Below are positions 24,978-32,452 of a stretch of DNA of 32,563 bases, piece by piece; the stretch's first letter is position 1; every line of letters starts with the position of its first letter. A program made the position numbers and the translations under genes. The notes below the pieces were generated by a model that searched no databases, was not told the origin of the DNA, and saw only the letters and a program-made list of their open reading frames with translations. Source of the stretch: JAUPVO01 sp964420875 (GTDB lineage Bacteria > Patescibacteriota > Minisyncoccia > Phycocordibacterales > UBA5272); assembly GCA_964420875.1 (NCBI GenBank), contig CAYQUK010000007.1, positions 1-32,563 on the forward strand, given 5' to 3'.

Positions 24978-26168
24978 ATGTCTAAAAAAATTAACGTAAA
25001 GAAATTCCTATCTGCTATTACTGAAAATGTTATTTTAGGAAAATTGTTTGAAAGTGTAGATGCAAAAGATGCACCATTTGTTCCAGAGAGTACAGCTCAA
25101 AAAGATAGAGAGAAAACATTGATGGCTTATTATAAAAGTCTGGAGGCTGATGTTAGGGTGCAGTTGTTAGAAAAGATAAACTTGATATCAGTTGTGGCGA
25201 ACAAGAATGGCGCAAGAATAATAAAAGAATATTTAGATTCAAATAAATATGAGCCTCTTGATGTTATTGCTGAATCTGTAACAGAAAAAGCTGTAGCTTT
25301 TTATTTTGAGCATGAAGAGAAATTTGAGGATGTGTATTTACTTTGTAACATAATGAGTAAAAGTGGTTTTAAAAGATTTGAATCAGGAAGCAAAGAAGTT
25401 TTTTCTTTAGAAGAAAAAGATACAGAGTTTCAAGGTGCAATAATGGAGCATATTGCAAAGTCTAATGATTCTAGATTTGGTAGTGTTAAAACTGTGAAGT
25501 CTGATAAAAACTATTATACACAATTTGTATTCGAAGATGCTCCGGAACTCGATAGTAAAATAGATCCAGTTAGTAACAAGGCTACTGCAACAACAAAAAG
25601 AAAACTTAAGGAAATGTATTTTGTTTATTTACCAGAGAACAAAACTTTACTAACTAAAACAATTGGAAATTTTGAGGAGCAGTATTTTTTTGCTGAAGCC
25701 TATTCACGTATCTATGTAGATTTTAATTTGTCACCAAAAGAATATCTGTATGACTTATCAAAATTTGTCGGCAACGAAGATCATAATCAACCATTAGTAG
25801 GTAGTGCTGACATTGTTTCTTGGAAAATATTATCTGTATCCTTAGAAAGATCTGTAACAAAAGAAGTTGTTAGCGTGTCTTGTAATCCAAAAATAGAAGG
25901 TGAGGGTATGCAGGCCTTTCACTCACTAGCCGAGACTTTTAATTTGAAAGAGATTGGTTTTGAATTTACAAAAGTTAAACTTCAAATGATAGTGAGGGAT
26001 GAGAACAGTAAAAAAGGCGAATCGAAAGTAGTTGTGGGATTGAGTAAAAATAAATCCACACTTAACTTGCTCCGCAAAGAACACTTGATAGCTGACAAGA
26101 TACTCGCAGCCTGCGAAGTCGGTATTGGTTATAAAGAAGTGGAGATGAAGCATAAAAGTGAAGAATAA
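24978..26168 (+). CDS. Unknown 396-residue protein
   Basis: I do not recognise this protein. It has no signal peptide or membrane helix and is rich in Lys, Glu, Ser and Val. The N-terminal 130 residues look helical (KTLMAYYKSLEADVRVQLLEK, LLCNIMSKSGFKRF), and the rest mixes strands and helices. A segment near residue 205 (TKRKLKEMYFVYLPENKTLL) and two Cys (in VSCNPK and AACEVG) are the only distinctive points. No nuclease, kinase or helicase motif is visible. The DNA looks more AT-rich than the ribosomal genes around it. It lies between rplX and rplE with its own leaderless-type promoter. Confidence 0.7.
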   Translation: MSKKINVKKFLSAITENVILGKLFESVDAKDAPFVPESTAQKDREKTLMAYYKSLEADVRVQLLEKINLISVVANKNGARIIKEYLDSNKYEPLDVIAESVTEKAVAFYFEHEEKFEDVYLLCNIMSKSGFKRFESGSKEVFSLEEKDTEFQGAIMEHIAKSNDSRFGSVKTVKSDKNYYTQFVFEDAPELDSKIDPVSNKATATTKRKLKEMYFVYLPENKTLLTKTIGNFEEQYFFAEAYSRIYVDFNLSPKEYLYDLSKFVGNEDHNQPLVGSADIVSWKILSVSLERSVTKEVVSVSCNPKIEGEGMQAFHSLAETFNLKEIGFEFTKVKLQMIVRDENSKKGESKVVVGLSKNKSTLNLLRKEHLIADKILAACEVGIGYKEVEMKHKSEE

Positions 26169-26192
26169 AAAACAAAACTCTTATTTTTAAGT

Positions 26193-26198
26193 TATAAT
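26193..26198 (+). promoter_or_regulatory. -10 box of the 52-residue gene
   Basis: A perfect TATAAT lies nine bases before the ATG at 26208. No -35 is evident. The leader would be at most about 3 nt. Confidence 0.45.
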
Positions 26199-26207
26199 AT
26201 AAAACAT

Positions 26208-26366
26208 ATGGATCCAAATTCAAAAGCGCCAGAAGAGGTTAAGTTTAGAGATCACAAGTGGGGAGGTATTTTTGGTGTTATTTTAAAATGTTTAATTGTT
26301 TTTATAATTATAATCTTGCCCGGGCTGGTAGCTTTGTATTTGCTTACAAATGGCGGTAGATTTTAG
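26208..26366 (+). CDS. Small single-pass membrane protein, 52 residues
   Basis: This short frame begins MDPNSKAPEEVKFRDHKWGG, a charged cytoplasmic head. One strongly hydrophobic segment follows (IFGVILKCLIVFIIIILPGL, then VALYLL) and it ends TNGGRF. A perfect TATAAT just upstream and the fit between the gene before and the rplE promoter after support it. The family is unknown. It may work with the 396-residue protein next to it, which is only inference. Confidence 0.65.
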   Translation: MDPNSKAPEEVKFRDHKWGGIFGVILKCLIVFIIIILPGLVALYLLTNGGRF

Positions 26367-26367
26367 T

Positions 26368-26396
26368 TTGTCTTAACGCTAATTTTGTGTTATTAT
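26368..26396 (+). promoter_or_regulatory. Promoter of rplE-fusA
   Basis: TTGTCT, a 17-bp spacer and TATTAT begin just after the stop of the 52-residue gene. A second TATAAT at 26450-26455, 20 bases from the ATG, may be an additional start. The 80-nt leader between has only a weak ATACG/CGTAT hairpin. Confidence 0.7.
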
Positions 26397-26475
26397 ATGC
26401 AAGTTCGAATTGTTTATTAAAAAGTTAAATTAGATGTAAATACGTGACGTATAATATCGTGCGTATAGAAAAATT

Positions 26476-27021
26476 ATGGCAATTAAAAATGTTTATGCAA
26501 AAGCGGCTGACGCTTTTGACACAATGAAATCAGAGTTTGGGTACACCAATAAAATGGCTGCACCAAAGTTAACAAAAGTAGTAGTAGCTGTTGCTACTGG
26601 TTCAGGAATGAAAAAGGATCGTCACAAGAACGAATTTGTTGTTGGGCGTATTGCAAAGATTACAGGGCAGAAACCAAGTATCCGTAAAGCAAAGCAATCA
26701 GTTGCTAGTTTTAAAATCCGTGAAGGTGATGAGATTGGTGTTGCTGTTACTCTTCGTGGTAAACGTATGTATGACTTTTTGGATAAAGTTATCGACATTG
26801 CACTTCCTCGTACAAAGGACTTCCGTGGTCTAGAGAGAAAAAGTGTTGACGGTATGGGTAATATGACTTTCGGTGTTAAGGAGCATACTATTTTCCCAGA
26901 GATTCGCGATGAAGAGTTAAAGGATGTGTTCGGTTTTGCTATTACTATGGTTACTACTGCAAAAAGCAAAGAAGAGGCTACAAAGTTTTTTGAGATTATA
27001 GGTGTTCCATTTAAAAAATAA
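26476..27021 (+). CDS. rplE: Ribosomal protein L5
   Basis: L5 binds 5S rRNA in the central protuberance. The 181-residue protein has KLTKVVVAVATGSGMKKD, ITGQKPSIRKAKQSVASFKIREGDEIG, the RTKDFRGL segment, then GNMTFGVKEHTIFPEI and FAITMVTTAKSKEEA. It is normal in length. It is cut off from rplX by three unrelated genes and followed by fusA, not rpsN, so the canonical spc operon order is broken. Confidence 0.97.
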   Translation: MAIKNVYAKAADAFDTMKSEFGYTNKMAAPKLTKVVVAVATGSGMKKDRHKNEFVVGRIAKITGQKPSIRKAKQSVASFKIREGDEIGVAVTLRGKRMYDFLDKVIDIALPRTKDFRGLERKSVDGMGNMTFGVKEHTIFPEIRDEELKDVFGFAITMVTTAKSKEEATKFFEIIGVPFKK

Positions 27022-27053
27022 TCTGTTATCATTAAAAATCTAAATATAAAATT

Positions 27054-29198
27054 ATGGCAAGAGATTACCCACTAAATAAAACCAGAAACTTTGGAGTTAT
27101 CGCTCACATTGATGCTGGTAAAACAACAACAACAGAACGTATATTGTTCTACACAGGTGTATCACACAAAATAGGTGAGGTGCATGATGGAGCAACTCAA
27201 ATGGACTGGATGGAGCAAGAGCGTGAGCGTGGTATTACTATCACTTCAGCTGCTACTACAGCGTTTTGGAATCCTACATACATGCCAAAAGAGGATGTAT
27301 CAAAGAAATGTCGTTTCAATATTATTGACACACCAGGTCACATTGACTTCACTATTGAGGTAAAGCGTTCATTGCGTGTACTAGACGGTGCTGTTGTGGT
27401 ATTCGACGGTGTAGCTGGAGTAGAGCCTCAATCTGAAACAAACTGGAGATATGCATCTGACGCTATGGTTCCACGTATCTGCTATGTGAACAAACTAGAC
27501 CGTATGGGTGCTAATTTTGATAAGGCTTTCAATTCTATTTTGGATCGTCTTTCAAAGAAGGCTGTACGCATGCAGATGCCAATTGGTTCAGAAGAGAATT
27601 TTGATGGTATTATTGATCTTCTAACTATGAAGGAGGTTAAGTTTACTGGTGAGCTGGGTAAAGACGTTAGTACTGTAGATATTCCTGCTGACTTATTAGA
27701 GGAGGCAAAGAAACGTCGTGCTGAGATGATTGAGAAAATTGTTGAAACAGACGAAAATCTAATGACAGAGTATTTAGAAGGTAAAGAGTTTTCTGTTGAT
27801 GTTCTAAAAGCTGCTATTCGTAAAGCAACTATTGCCAATGAGCTCTTCCCAGTATTCTGTGGTTCATCACTAAAGAATCGTGGTGTTCAATTAGTACTAG
27901 ACGCCGTTGTTGATTATCTACCATCACCACTTGATATCGCTGCTCCAAAAGGAATAGATGGTAACACAGGTGAGCCTACTGTAGTAGAGGTATCTGACAC
28001 TGCTCCATTTACTGCTCTTGCTTTCAAATCGATGGCGGATCCATTTGTGGGGCAACTTACATTCTTCCGTGTTTATTCTGGAACTTTAGAGTCTGGTTCA
28101 TATATTTATAACTCTACCAAAGAGAAAAAGGAGCGTGTATCTCGTATCTTGCGTATGCATGCTAATGAGCGTGAGGAGGTGAAAATGGTTTACGCTGGTG
28201 AAATTGCGGCGGCTGTAGGATTAAAAGATACTGTAACGTCAGACACTATGTGTACTGAAGAGCACCCAGTCATACTTGAGCGTATTGTTATCCCAGAGTC
28301 TGTTATCAGTATGCGTGTAGAGCCAAAGACAAAGGCTGATCAAGAGAAAATGGGTCTTGCTTTATCAAAACTCGCTGTAGAGGATCCAACTTTCCGTGTG
28401 TCATCAGATGCTGAAACAAACGAGACAATCATCGCAGGTATGGGTGAGCTTCATCTGGATATTATTGTTGATCGTATGAAGCGTGAGTTTAATGTTGAAT
28501 GTACAACTGGTAAACCACAGGTTGCTTATCGTGAGACAATATTAGGTGATGCCGAGGCAGAAGGTAAATATATCAAGCAATCAGGAGGACGTGGTCAGTA
28601 TGGGCATGTTCGCATTCGTGTAAAACCAATAGATTATTCTATTGCTACTGAAGATTTACCTAAAAATACTAAACGCTATGACCACTTTGAGTTCGTTAAC
28701 TCAATCAAAGGTGGGGCTGTACCTCAAGAGTTTATCCCCGCAGTTGAAAAAGGATTGAAAGAGAATATGGATAGAGGTATTATCGCTGGGTTTAAAATGG
28801 TGGATGTTTCTTGTGAACTCTATGATGGATCATTCCACGAGGTAGACTCTTCAGAAATTGCATTCAAATTAGCGGCTGGTATGGCTTTGCAAGAGGCTGT
28901 AACGCGTGCAAAGGGTGCAATTCTTGAACCAATCATGAAGGTGGAGATTGTAACCCCAGACAAGTTTTATGGAGATATCACTGGTAATATCTCATCTAAA
29001 CGTGGGCAGATCGAGTCTATGGGTGAGCGTGGTCAGGATAAAGTAGTAAACGCTATGGTGCCACTATCTGAAATGTTCGGATATGTTAACTCATTGCGCT
29101 CTATGACTGAGGGACGCGCTACATTTACGATGGAGTTCGGAAAGTACGATGTAGTACCAGCAAATATCGCAAAAGAGATTGCTGAGTCTAGAAAATAG
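27054..29198 (+). CDS. fusA: Elongation factor G
   Basis: EF-G drives ribosomal translocation. The 714-residue protein has AHIDAGKT (18-25), switch I RGITITSAAT, DTPGHIDF, NKLDRMGANF and the GSSLKNRGVQ region of the G domain. Domains II to V follow, with IAGMGELHLDIIVDRM, QSGGRGQYGHV and a RGQIESMGERG loop near the end. It is a full-length single copy with codon use of a highly expressed gene. It lies 32 bp after rplE and shares its transcript. In most bacteria it precedes tuf in the str operon, which is not the case here. Confidence 0.98.
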   Translation: MARDYPLNKTRNFGVIAHIDAGKTTTTERILFYTGVSHKIGEVHDGATQMDWMEQERERGITITSAATTAFWNPTYMPKEDVSKKCRFNIIDTPGHIDFTIEVKRSLRVLDGAVVVFDGVAGVEPQSETNWRYASDAMVPRICYVNKLDRMGANFDKAFNSILDRLSKKAVRMQMPIGSEENFDGIIDLLTMKEVKFTGELGKDVSTVDIPADLLEEAKKRRAEMIEKIVETDENLMTEYLEGKEFSVDVLKAAIRKATIANELFPVFCGSSLKNRGVQLVLDAVVDYLPSPLDIAAPKGIDGNTGEPTVVEVSDTAPFTALAFKSMADPFVGQLTFFRVYSGTLESGSYIYNSTKEKKERVSRILRMHANEREEVKMVYAGEIAAAVGLKDTVTSDTMCTEEHPVILERIVIPESVISMRVEPKTKADQEKMGLALSKLAVEDPTFRVSSDAETNETIIAGMGELHLDIIVDRMKREFNVECTTGKPQVAYRETILGDAEAEGKYIKQSGGRGQYGHVRIRVKPIDYSIATEDLPKNTKRYDHFEFVNSIKGGAVPQEFIPAVEKGLKENMDRGIIAGFKMVDVSCELYDGSFHEVDSSEIAFKLAAGMALQEAVTRAKGAILEPIMKVEIVTPDKFYGDITGNISSKRGQIESMGERGQDKVVNAMVPLSEMFGYVNSLRSMTEGRATFTMEFGKYDVVPANIAKEIAESRK

Positions 29199-29223
29199 TA
29201 ATAAAAAGACTAAGTATAACAAC

Positions 29224-29257
29224 ACAAAAATCTCCCTTTGGGGAGATTTTTGTTTTG
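29224..29257 (+). terminator. Terminator after fusA
   Basis: A 13-bp stem, ACAAAAATCTCCC with GGGAGATTTTTGT, has a TTTG loop and a T-rich tail. Confidence 0.93.
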
Positions 29258-29266
29258 TCTAAATTT

Positions 29267-29275
29267 TGCTAGAAT
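29267..29275 (+). promoter_or_regulatory. Extended -10 promoter of the winged-helix gene
   Basis: TGC-TAGAAT is followed by six bases and the ATG at 29282, so the mRNA would be leaderless. Confidence 0.6.
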
Positions 29276-29281
29276 GGACAA

Positions 29282-29899
29282 ATGAATGAATTAGAAAAGC
29301 TGTTCGGAAGTCATGAAAAAGTAAAGATAATAAGAATGTTTTTGTCTCATCCAGACACATTATTACAAGTCGAGGATATTATAAAAAATACAAAACTTCG
29401 CTCTGACAAGATCAGAAAAGAGCTTAATACTTTAGTTGCCGCAAATTTGATAATCAAATCAAAAGAGAGAATGGCAAAATTACCATCTAGTGGTCGCAGT
29501 AAAAAAGTAACCATTAAGGAATATGTCTGTTATAAGTTGAACAATGATTTTAGATTTCTAAATTCTTTATCTGGTCTCATGTTTGATTTTAAAAATGCTA
29601 ACCGTGATGCGTTGTACGATAGATTTAAAACCATAGGTCGCACCAAATTATTTTTAGTGTCAGGTGTTTTCACTGGAACTGAAAAGGCGAGAGTGGATAT
29701 CATGTATGTTGGTGAGAATGTTAAGAAAAGCGCTGCCGATAAAACCCTGTCTGATCTACGTGCCGAGCTAGGAATGGATCTCAATATTGTGATTTTGGAT
29801 TTAGAAGAGTTTAATTATCGCTACAAGATGTTTGATAGATTTGTCCGCGATACTTTGTCTGGTGAAAACGTAAAACTCATCAACAAGTTGGGGGTCTAG
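29282..29899 (+). CDS. Winged-helix transcriptional regulator with nucleotidyltransferase-like domain
   Basis: This is a 205-residue protein. The N-terminal winged helix covers about residues 1-90 (LFGSHEKVKIIRMFLSHPD, IRKELNTLVAANLI). The second half resembles the degenerate nucleotidyltransferase fold seen in some ArsR-like regulators: FLVSGVFTG, ARVDIMYVG, MDLNIVILDLEEFNYRY and a FVRDTLSGENVKLINKLG end. The catalytic GS...DxD pattern is not intact, so it is probably a sensor or binding domain. The target genes are unknown. It ends two bases from the convergent L,D-transpeptidase gene, without a visible terminator. Confidence 0.75.
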   Translation: MNELEKLFGSHEKVKIIRMFLSHPDTLLQVEDIIKNTKLRSDKIRKELNTLVAANLIIKSKERMAKLPSSGRSKKVTIKEYVCYKLNNDFRFLNSLSGLMFDFKNANRDALYDRFKTIGRTKLFLVSGVFTGTEKARVDIMYVGENVKKSAADKTLSDLRAELGMDLNIVILDLEEFNYRYKMFDRFVRDTLSGENVKLINKLGV

Positions 29900-29901
29900 T
29901 C

Positions 29902-30759
29902 TTATAAAAATTTTAAGAGAAAAGTCTTGTGATTAGCAATATATGATAGGAGTATATTTCTATCTATTTCATTTTCAAAAATAGGTTTCTCTAGCCCTAT
30001 TGCGACAGCTTTTTTCTCCATAAGCTTTTGTATATTATCACGCCCTAGTTGTGAATATATTATTTTGTGCGCCTCTGTATCACCATTCATTATGTTTTCG
30101 GTTAGGTCTTTTATCTGAACTTTTTCATTTTTGTAGGTTACTAGTTTTTCCTGATTAACAGACTCGAGTGCAACGAGAGTGAGTAATGTGTCTCGGGCTG
30201 AGATACTGTTTAGTATTTTATTATCGACATATTCATTTTCTCTACCTACGACTAGTACCCTCATTTTTGGTGTTACAAAGTCATATACTTTTTTTGCATC
30301 CGCATCCGCTAGTCTTATGCACCCACCACTGTAACTGCTAGACACCCTCACTCCATTTTTGTGATATGGTATGCCATGTATAAAAAAGTTCGCATAAAAT
30401 TGCACACTGTACGGCATATACACCTCACCAAGTGTTGAAAAGTGGTTGCGACTTTTTAGTCCAACTTCATATTCTCCTACAGGGGTCTCATAGTAACTTC
30501 CAGGCTTTCCTTTTGTGATAATGGGCAGTGTCTCGATACTACTAGTCCCCACTAGTGTTATACGCATATTGAGCAGGTCTGCTATTATCATTTTTTCCGG
30601 CACTGTATTTGTTGTTTTTGCGAGGTCTCGAGGGCTGTTTTTATATATAGGCGTATCTATTTTTATGGGTGTGTTCAAGTATAGAAATACAGGGAAAGAC
30701 AAAGCAAAACCTATAGTCGTAGCGAGTAGGGCGAGGTGTATGTTTTTAAGGCTTAACAT
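29902..30759 (-). CDS. L,D-transpeptidase (YkuD family) with membrane anchor and C-terminal extension
   Basis: L,D-transpeptidases cross-link peptidoglycan through 3-3 bonds or attach proteins to it. The 285-residue protein has an N-terminal membrane segment (about 8-29, IHLALLATTIGFALSFPVFL). A YkuD domain spans about 55-175. The catalytic motif is complete: H128 (FIHGIPYH) and S144-G-G-C147-I-R. After it comes an about 110-residue helical part I do not recognise. The enzyme should act outside the membrane, where it could link to the S-layer-type protein's cell wall. The start is the ATG at 30759, eight bases from a TGA-TATAGT box. Confidence 0.9.
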   Translation of the reverse strand: MLSLKNIHLALLATTIGFALSFPVFLYLNTPIKIDTPIYKNSPRDLAKTTNTVPEKMIIADLLNMRITLVGTSSIETLPIITKGKPGSYYETPVGEYEVGLKSRNHFSTLGEVYMPYSVQFYANFFIHGIPYHKNGVRVSSSYSGGCIRLADADAKKVYDFVTPKMRVLVVGRENEYVDNKILNSISARDTLLTLVALESVNQEKLVTYKNEKVQIKDLTENIMNGDTEAHKIIYSQLGRDNIQKLMEKKAVAIGLEKPIFENEIDRNILLSYIANHKTFLLKFL

Positions 30760-30767
30760 TTCCCGGT

Positions 30768-30776
30768 ACTATATCA
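30768..30776 (-). promoter_or_regulatory. Extended -10 promoter of the L,D-transpeptidase gene
   Basis: TGA-TATAGT on the minus strand ends eight bases before the ATG at 30759. The leader would be 0-2 nt. Confidence 0.55.
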
Positions 30777-30813
30777 TAAAAAGTGGATAACCTCGAGTCT
30801 CGGACATTCAGCT

Positions 30814-30822
30814 TGGTATACT
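30814..30822 (+). promoter_or_regulatory. Extended -10 promoter of the MscS-helix gene
   Basis: TGG-TATACT lies 25 bases before the ATG at 30848, so a short leader of about 19 nt is expected. It has no Shine-Dalgarno. Confidence 0.5.
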
Positions 30823-30847
30823 TTATATTGTAGTAATCTACATTCAT

Positions 30848-31528
30848 ATGAACACTTTACAAACAATTTGGAACACATTGAGCGATGCTCTTATTAGGGT
30901 TATGACTGACGTTGTCAACTATACGCCTATCATACTCATTGCTGTTGTTTTGGTTATCATCGGTTTTGTTTTGGGAAATATTTTAGGTCGTGCTGTTGCA
31001 CATTTTATTACAATCTTGCGCATAGACAGGGCCCTGTCTACTGCTGGATTAAAAGCTCTCACAGAACAGAGTGGTGTACACTTTTCAGTTGCTAAAACTG
31101 TGGGTGCGCTCGTACGTTGGGCTGTGATATTGGCATTCGTATTATCTGCATCACAGGTGCTAGGTCTGTATGCGTTCTCATCATTCCTACTATTTATACT
31201 TGGTTACATACCAACTATATTAGTAGCGGCATTGATACTCGTAGTTACATTCCTTCTCGCTGATTTTGTAGCGAGGCTTGTGAGCGGGTCTGCAAAGGCT
31301 GCCAACATGCCATCTGGTGTGGCTAGTCTTGTTGCTAGATATTCTATTATCGTAGCCGGAGTTATCTCTGCTCTTGCACAGCTCAATATAGCTGCTGCAG
31401 GCCTGCTTGAGATATTCTTTGGAGGTATAGTAGCCGCTCTGGCTCTTGCTCTAGGACTTGCGTTTGGTCTCGGTGGCCGCGATGCTGCAGCTCGCTGCAT
31501 TGAGAAGATGGAGGATAGTTGGAAATAG
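30848..31528 (+). CDS. Membrane protein with mechanosensitive-channel transmembrane helices
   Basis: The 226-residue protein has at least four hydrophobic segments. The closing helix ALALALGLAFGLGGRDAAAR is characteristic of the conserved TM-helix family related to MscS, in which Gly/Ala packing lines a pore. An earlier copy, IILIAVVLVIIGFVLGNILG with RAVAHF, is the same repeat unit. The cytoplasmic MscS beta domain is absent, so this is a compact channel-like protein, perhaps for osmotic protection. It ends in a perfect palindromic terminator. Confidence 0.82.
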   Translation: MNTLQTIWNTLSDALIRVMTDVVNYTPIILIAVVLVIIGFVLGNILGRAVAHFITILRIDRALSTAGLKALTEQSGVHFSVAKTVGALVRWAVILAFVLSASQVLGLYAFSSFLLFILGYIPTILVAALILVVTFLLADFVARLVSGSAKAANMPSGVASLVARYSIIVAGVISALAQLNIAAAGLLEIFFGGIVAALALALGLAFGLGGRDAAARCIEKMEDSWK

Positions 31529-31536
31529 TTTTGTTT

Positions 31537-31578
31537 TAATATAAAAAGACCTCGACTAGTCGAGGTCTTTTTATATTA
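31537..31578. terminator. Bidirectional terminator, perfect 42-bp palindrome
   Basis: The whole stretch is a perfect palindrome centred between 31557 and 31558 (core GACCTCGACT/AGTCGAGGTC) with T-runs at both ends. It separates the convergent MscS-helix and DUF2177 genes. Confidence 0.94.
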
Positions 31579-31584
31579 GTTATT

Positions 31585-31980
31585 TTAATTCAAAACCAAA
31601 AACATCACCAAGCTCACACATCCAACTAAGAATGTTCCCCATGCGGTATCAACTAGGGCGAGTGATGTAGGGTATCCTTTTAATGTTGCTAGATTTGTAA
31701 AGTCATAGAATGCATACATACAGAATCCTAACAGCGCCCCAGTCCAAGCAGCCGTCCATGCGTCAGTCGCATTGCGTACTACGAAGAAATATACAGTGAA
31801 TAGAGCGATGACATAGAACACCACAGCTGCTGGCGTGTTAACTACCAATGATCCATTTTTAATATCTACAAATGGCGCCAGTTTTTCTAAATAGAATCCC
31901 TTCATAATGTGTGCCAGCCACACATAGTCCAAAGCTGTGAACGTTGCCCCCGCCGCCAATATCGCAAGTATTATTTTCAT
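31585..31980 (-). CDS. DUF2177-family membrane protein
   Basis: The 131-residue protein has four hydrophobic helices. The conserved features of DUF2177 are seen: DYVWLAHIMKGFY near the start, YDFTNLATLKGYP in the middle and VDTAWGTFLVG near the end. Function is unknown. It has its own near-leaderless promoter and stands between a terminator and the rRNA region. Confidence 0.85.
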   Translation of the reverse strand: MKIILAILAAGATFTALDYVWLAHIMKGFYLEKLAPFVDIKNGSLVVNTPAAVVFYVIALFTVYFFVVRNATDAWTAAWTGALLGFCMYAFYDFTNLATLKGYPTSLALVDTAWGTFLVGCVSLVMFLVLN

Positions 31981-31987
31981 ATGTTTA

Positions 31988-31996
31988 AGTGTAGCA
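31988..31996 (-). promoter_or_regulatory. Extended -10 promoter of the DUF2177 gene
   Basis: TGC-TACACT on the minus strand ends seven bases before the ATG at 31980, identical to the box at 24963. Confidence 0.55.
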
Positions 31997-32127
31997 TGCA
32001 GCCAGCATATGGCGTCTTAGATTTATTGATAAGTGTTAGAATCATACTCAAATATGTCTAGAAATAAGGGTTAATTTACTGTAATTTGGGGCGACGGGCA
32101 GACTATGAAGATATTACAAAATAATCC

Positions 32128-32155
32128 TTGACTTTGCTATCAGTTTTGCTATAAT
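32128..32155 (+). promoter_or_regulatory. rRNA promoter upstream of 23S
   Basis: TTGACT, a 16-bp spacer and TGC-TATAAT give both a good -35 and a perfect extended -10, the strongest promoter in the window. The DNA from 31997 to 32127 holds nothing I can name. Confidence 0.85.
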
Positions 32156-32161
32156 AGCCAT

Positions 32162-32452
32162 CACGTTCGTTGACAAATCAATCCCGTGCCGCTTTTTTGA
32201 AGAAAGAGAGTCAAATCTCTTTCAACTGTTATCCCAATTATAAAACTGGTCGTTAAGGCCGGTGACAGAAACTGGGGTCTTGTCTGGCGGACACGGATCA
32301 TCTTAAACAGTTAACTAATAAAATAGTTAACAAGCTCTTTTCTTAACAAATGTATTTTCTGTTAAGAAATAGAGAAATCACAAACAAGCAAGCGTTACGT
32401 AAAAAATAACACCAAATAAAAATGGGGAATGTAGTATATACATTTCCTAATA
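32162..32452 (+). promoter_or_regulatory. 23S rRNA leader with hairpins and a boxA-like site
   Basis: About 290 nt run from the promoter to 23S. GAAAGAGA/TCTCTTTC (32202-32223) and GTTAACTA/TAGTTAAC (32310-32331) are perfect 8-bp hairpins, and TTCTTAACA/TGTTAAGAA (32340-32368) is a 9-bp hairpin. GCTCTTTTCTTAACAA (32334-32349) resembles boxA (GCTCTTTAACAA) with four extra bases. No tRNA gene or 16S 3' end is present. Confidence 0.65.

Noticed and set aside
26401..26410. AAGTTCGAAT, resembling a tRNA T-loop
   Set aside because: No acceptor or anticodon stems can be drawn around it; it is in the rplE leader.
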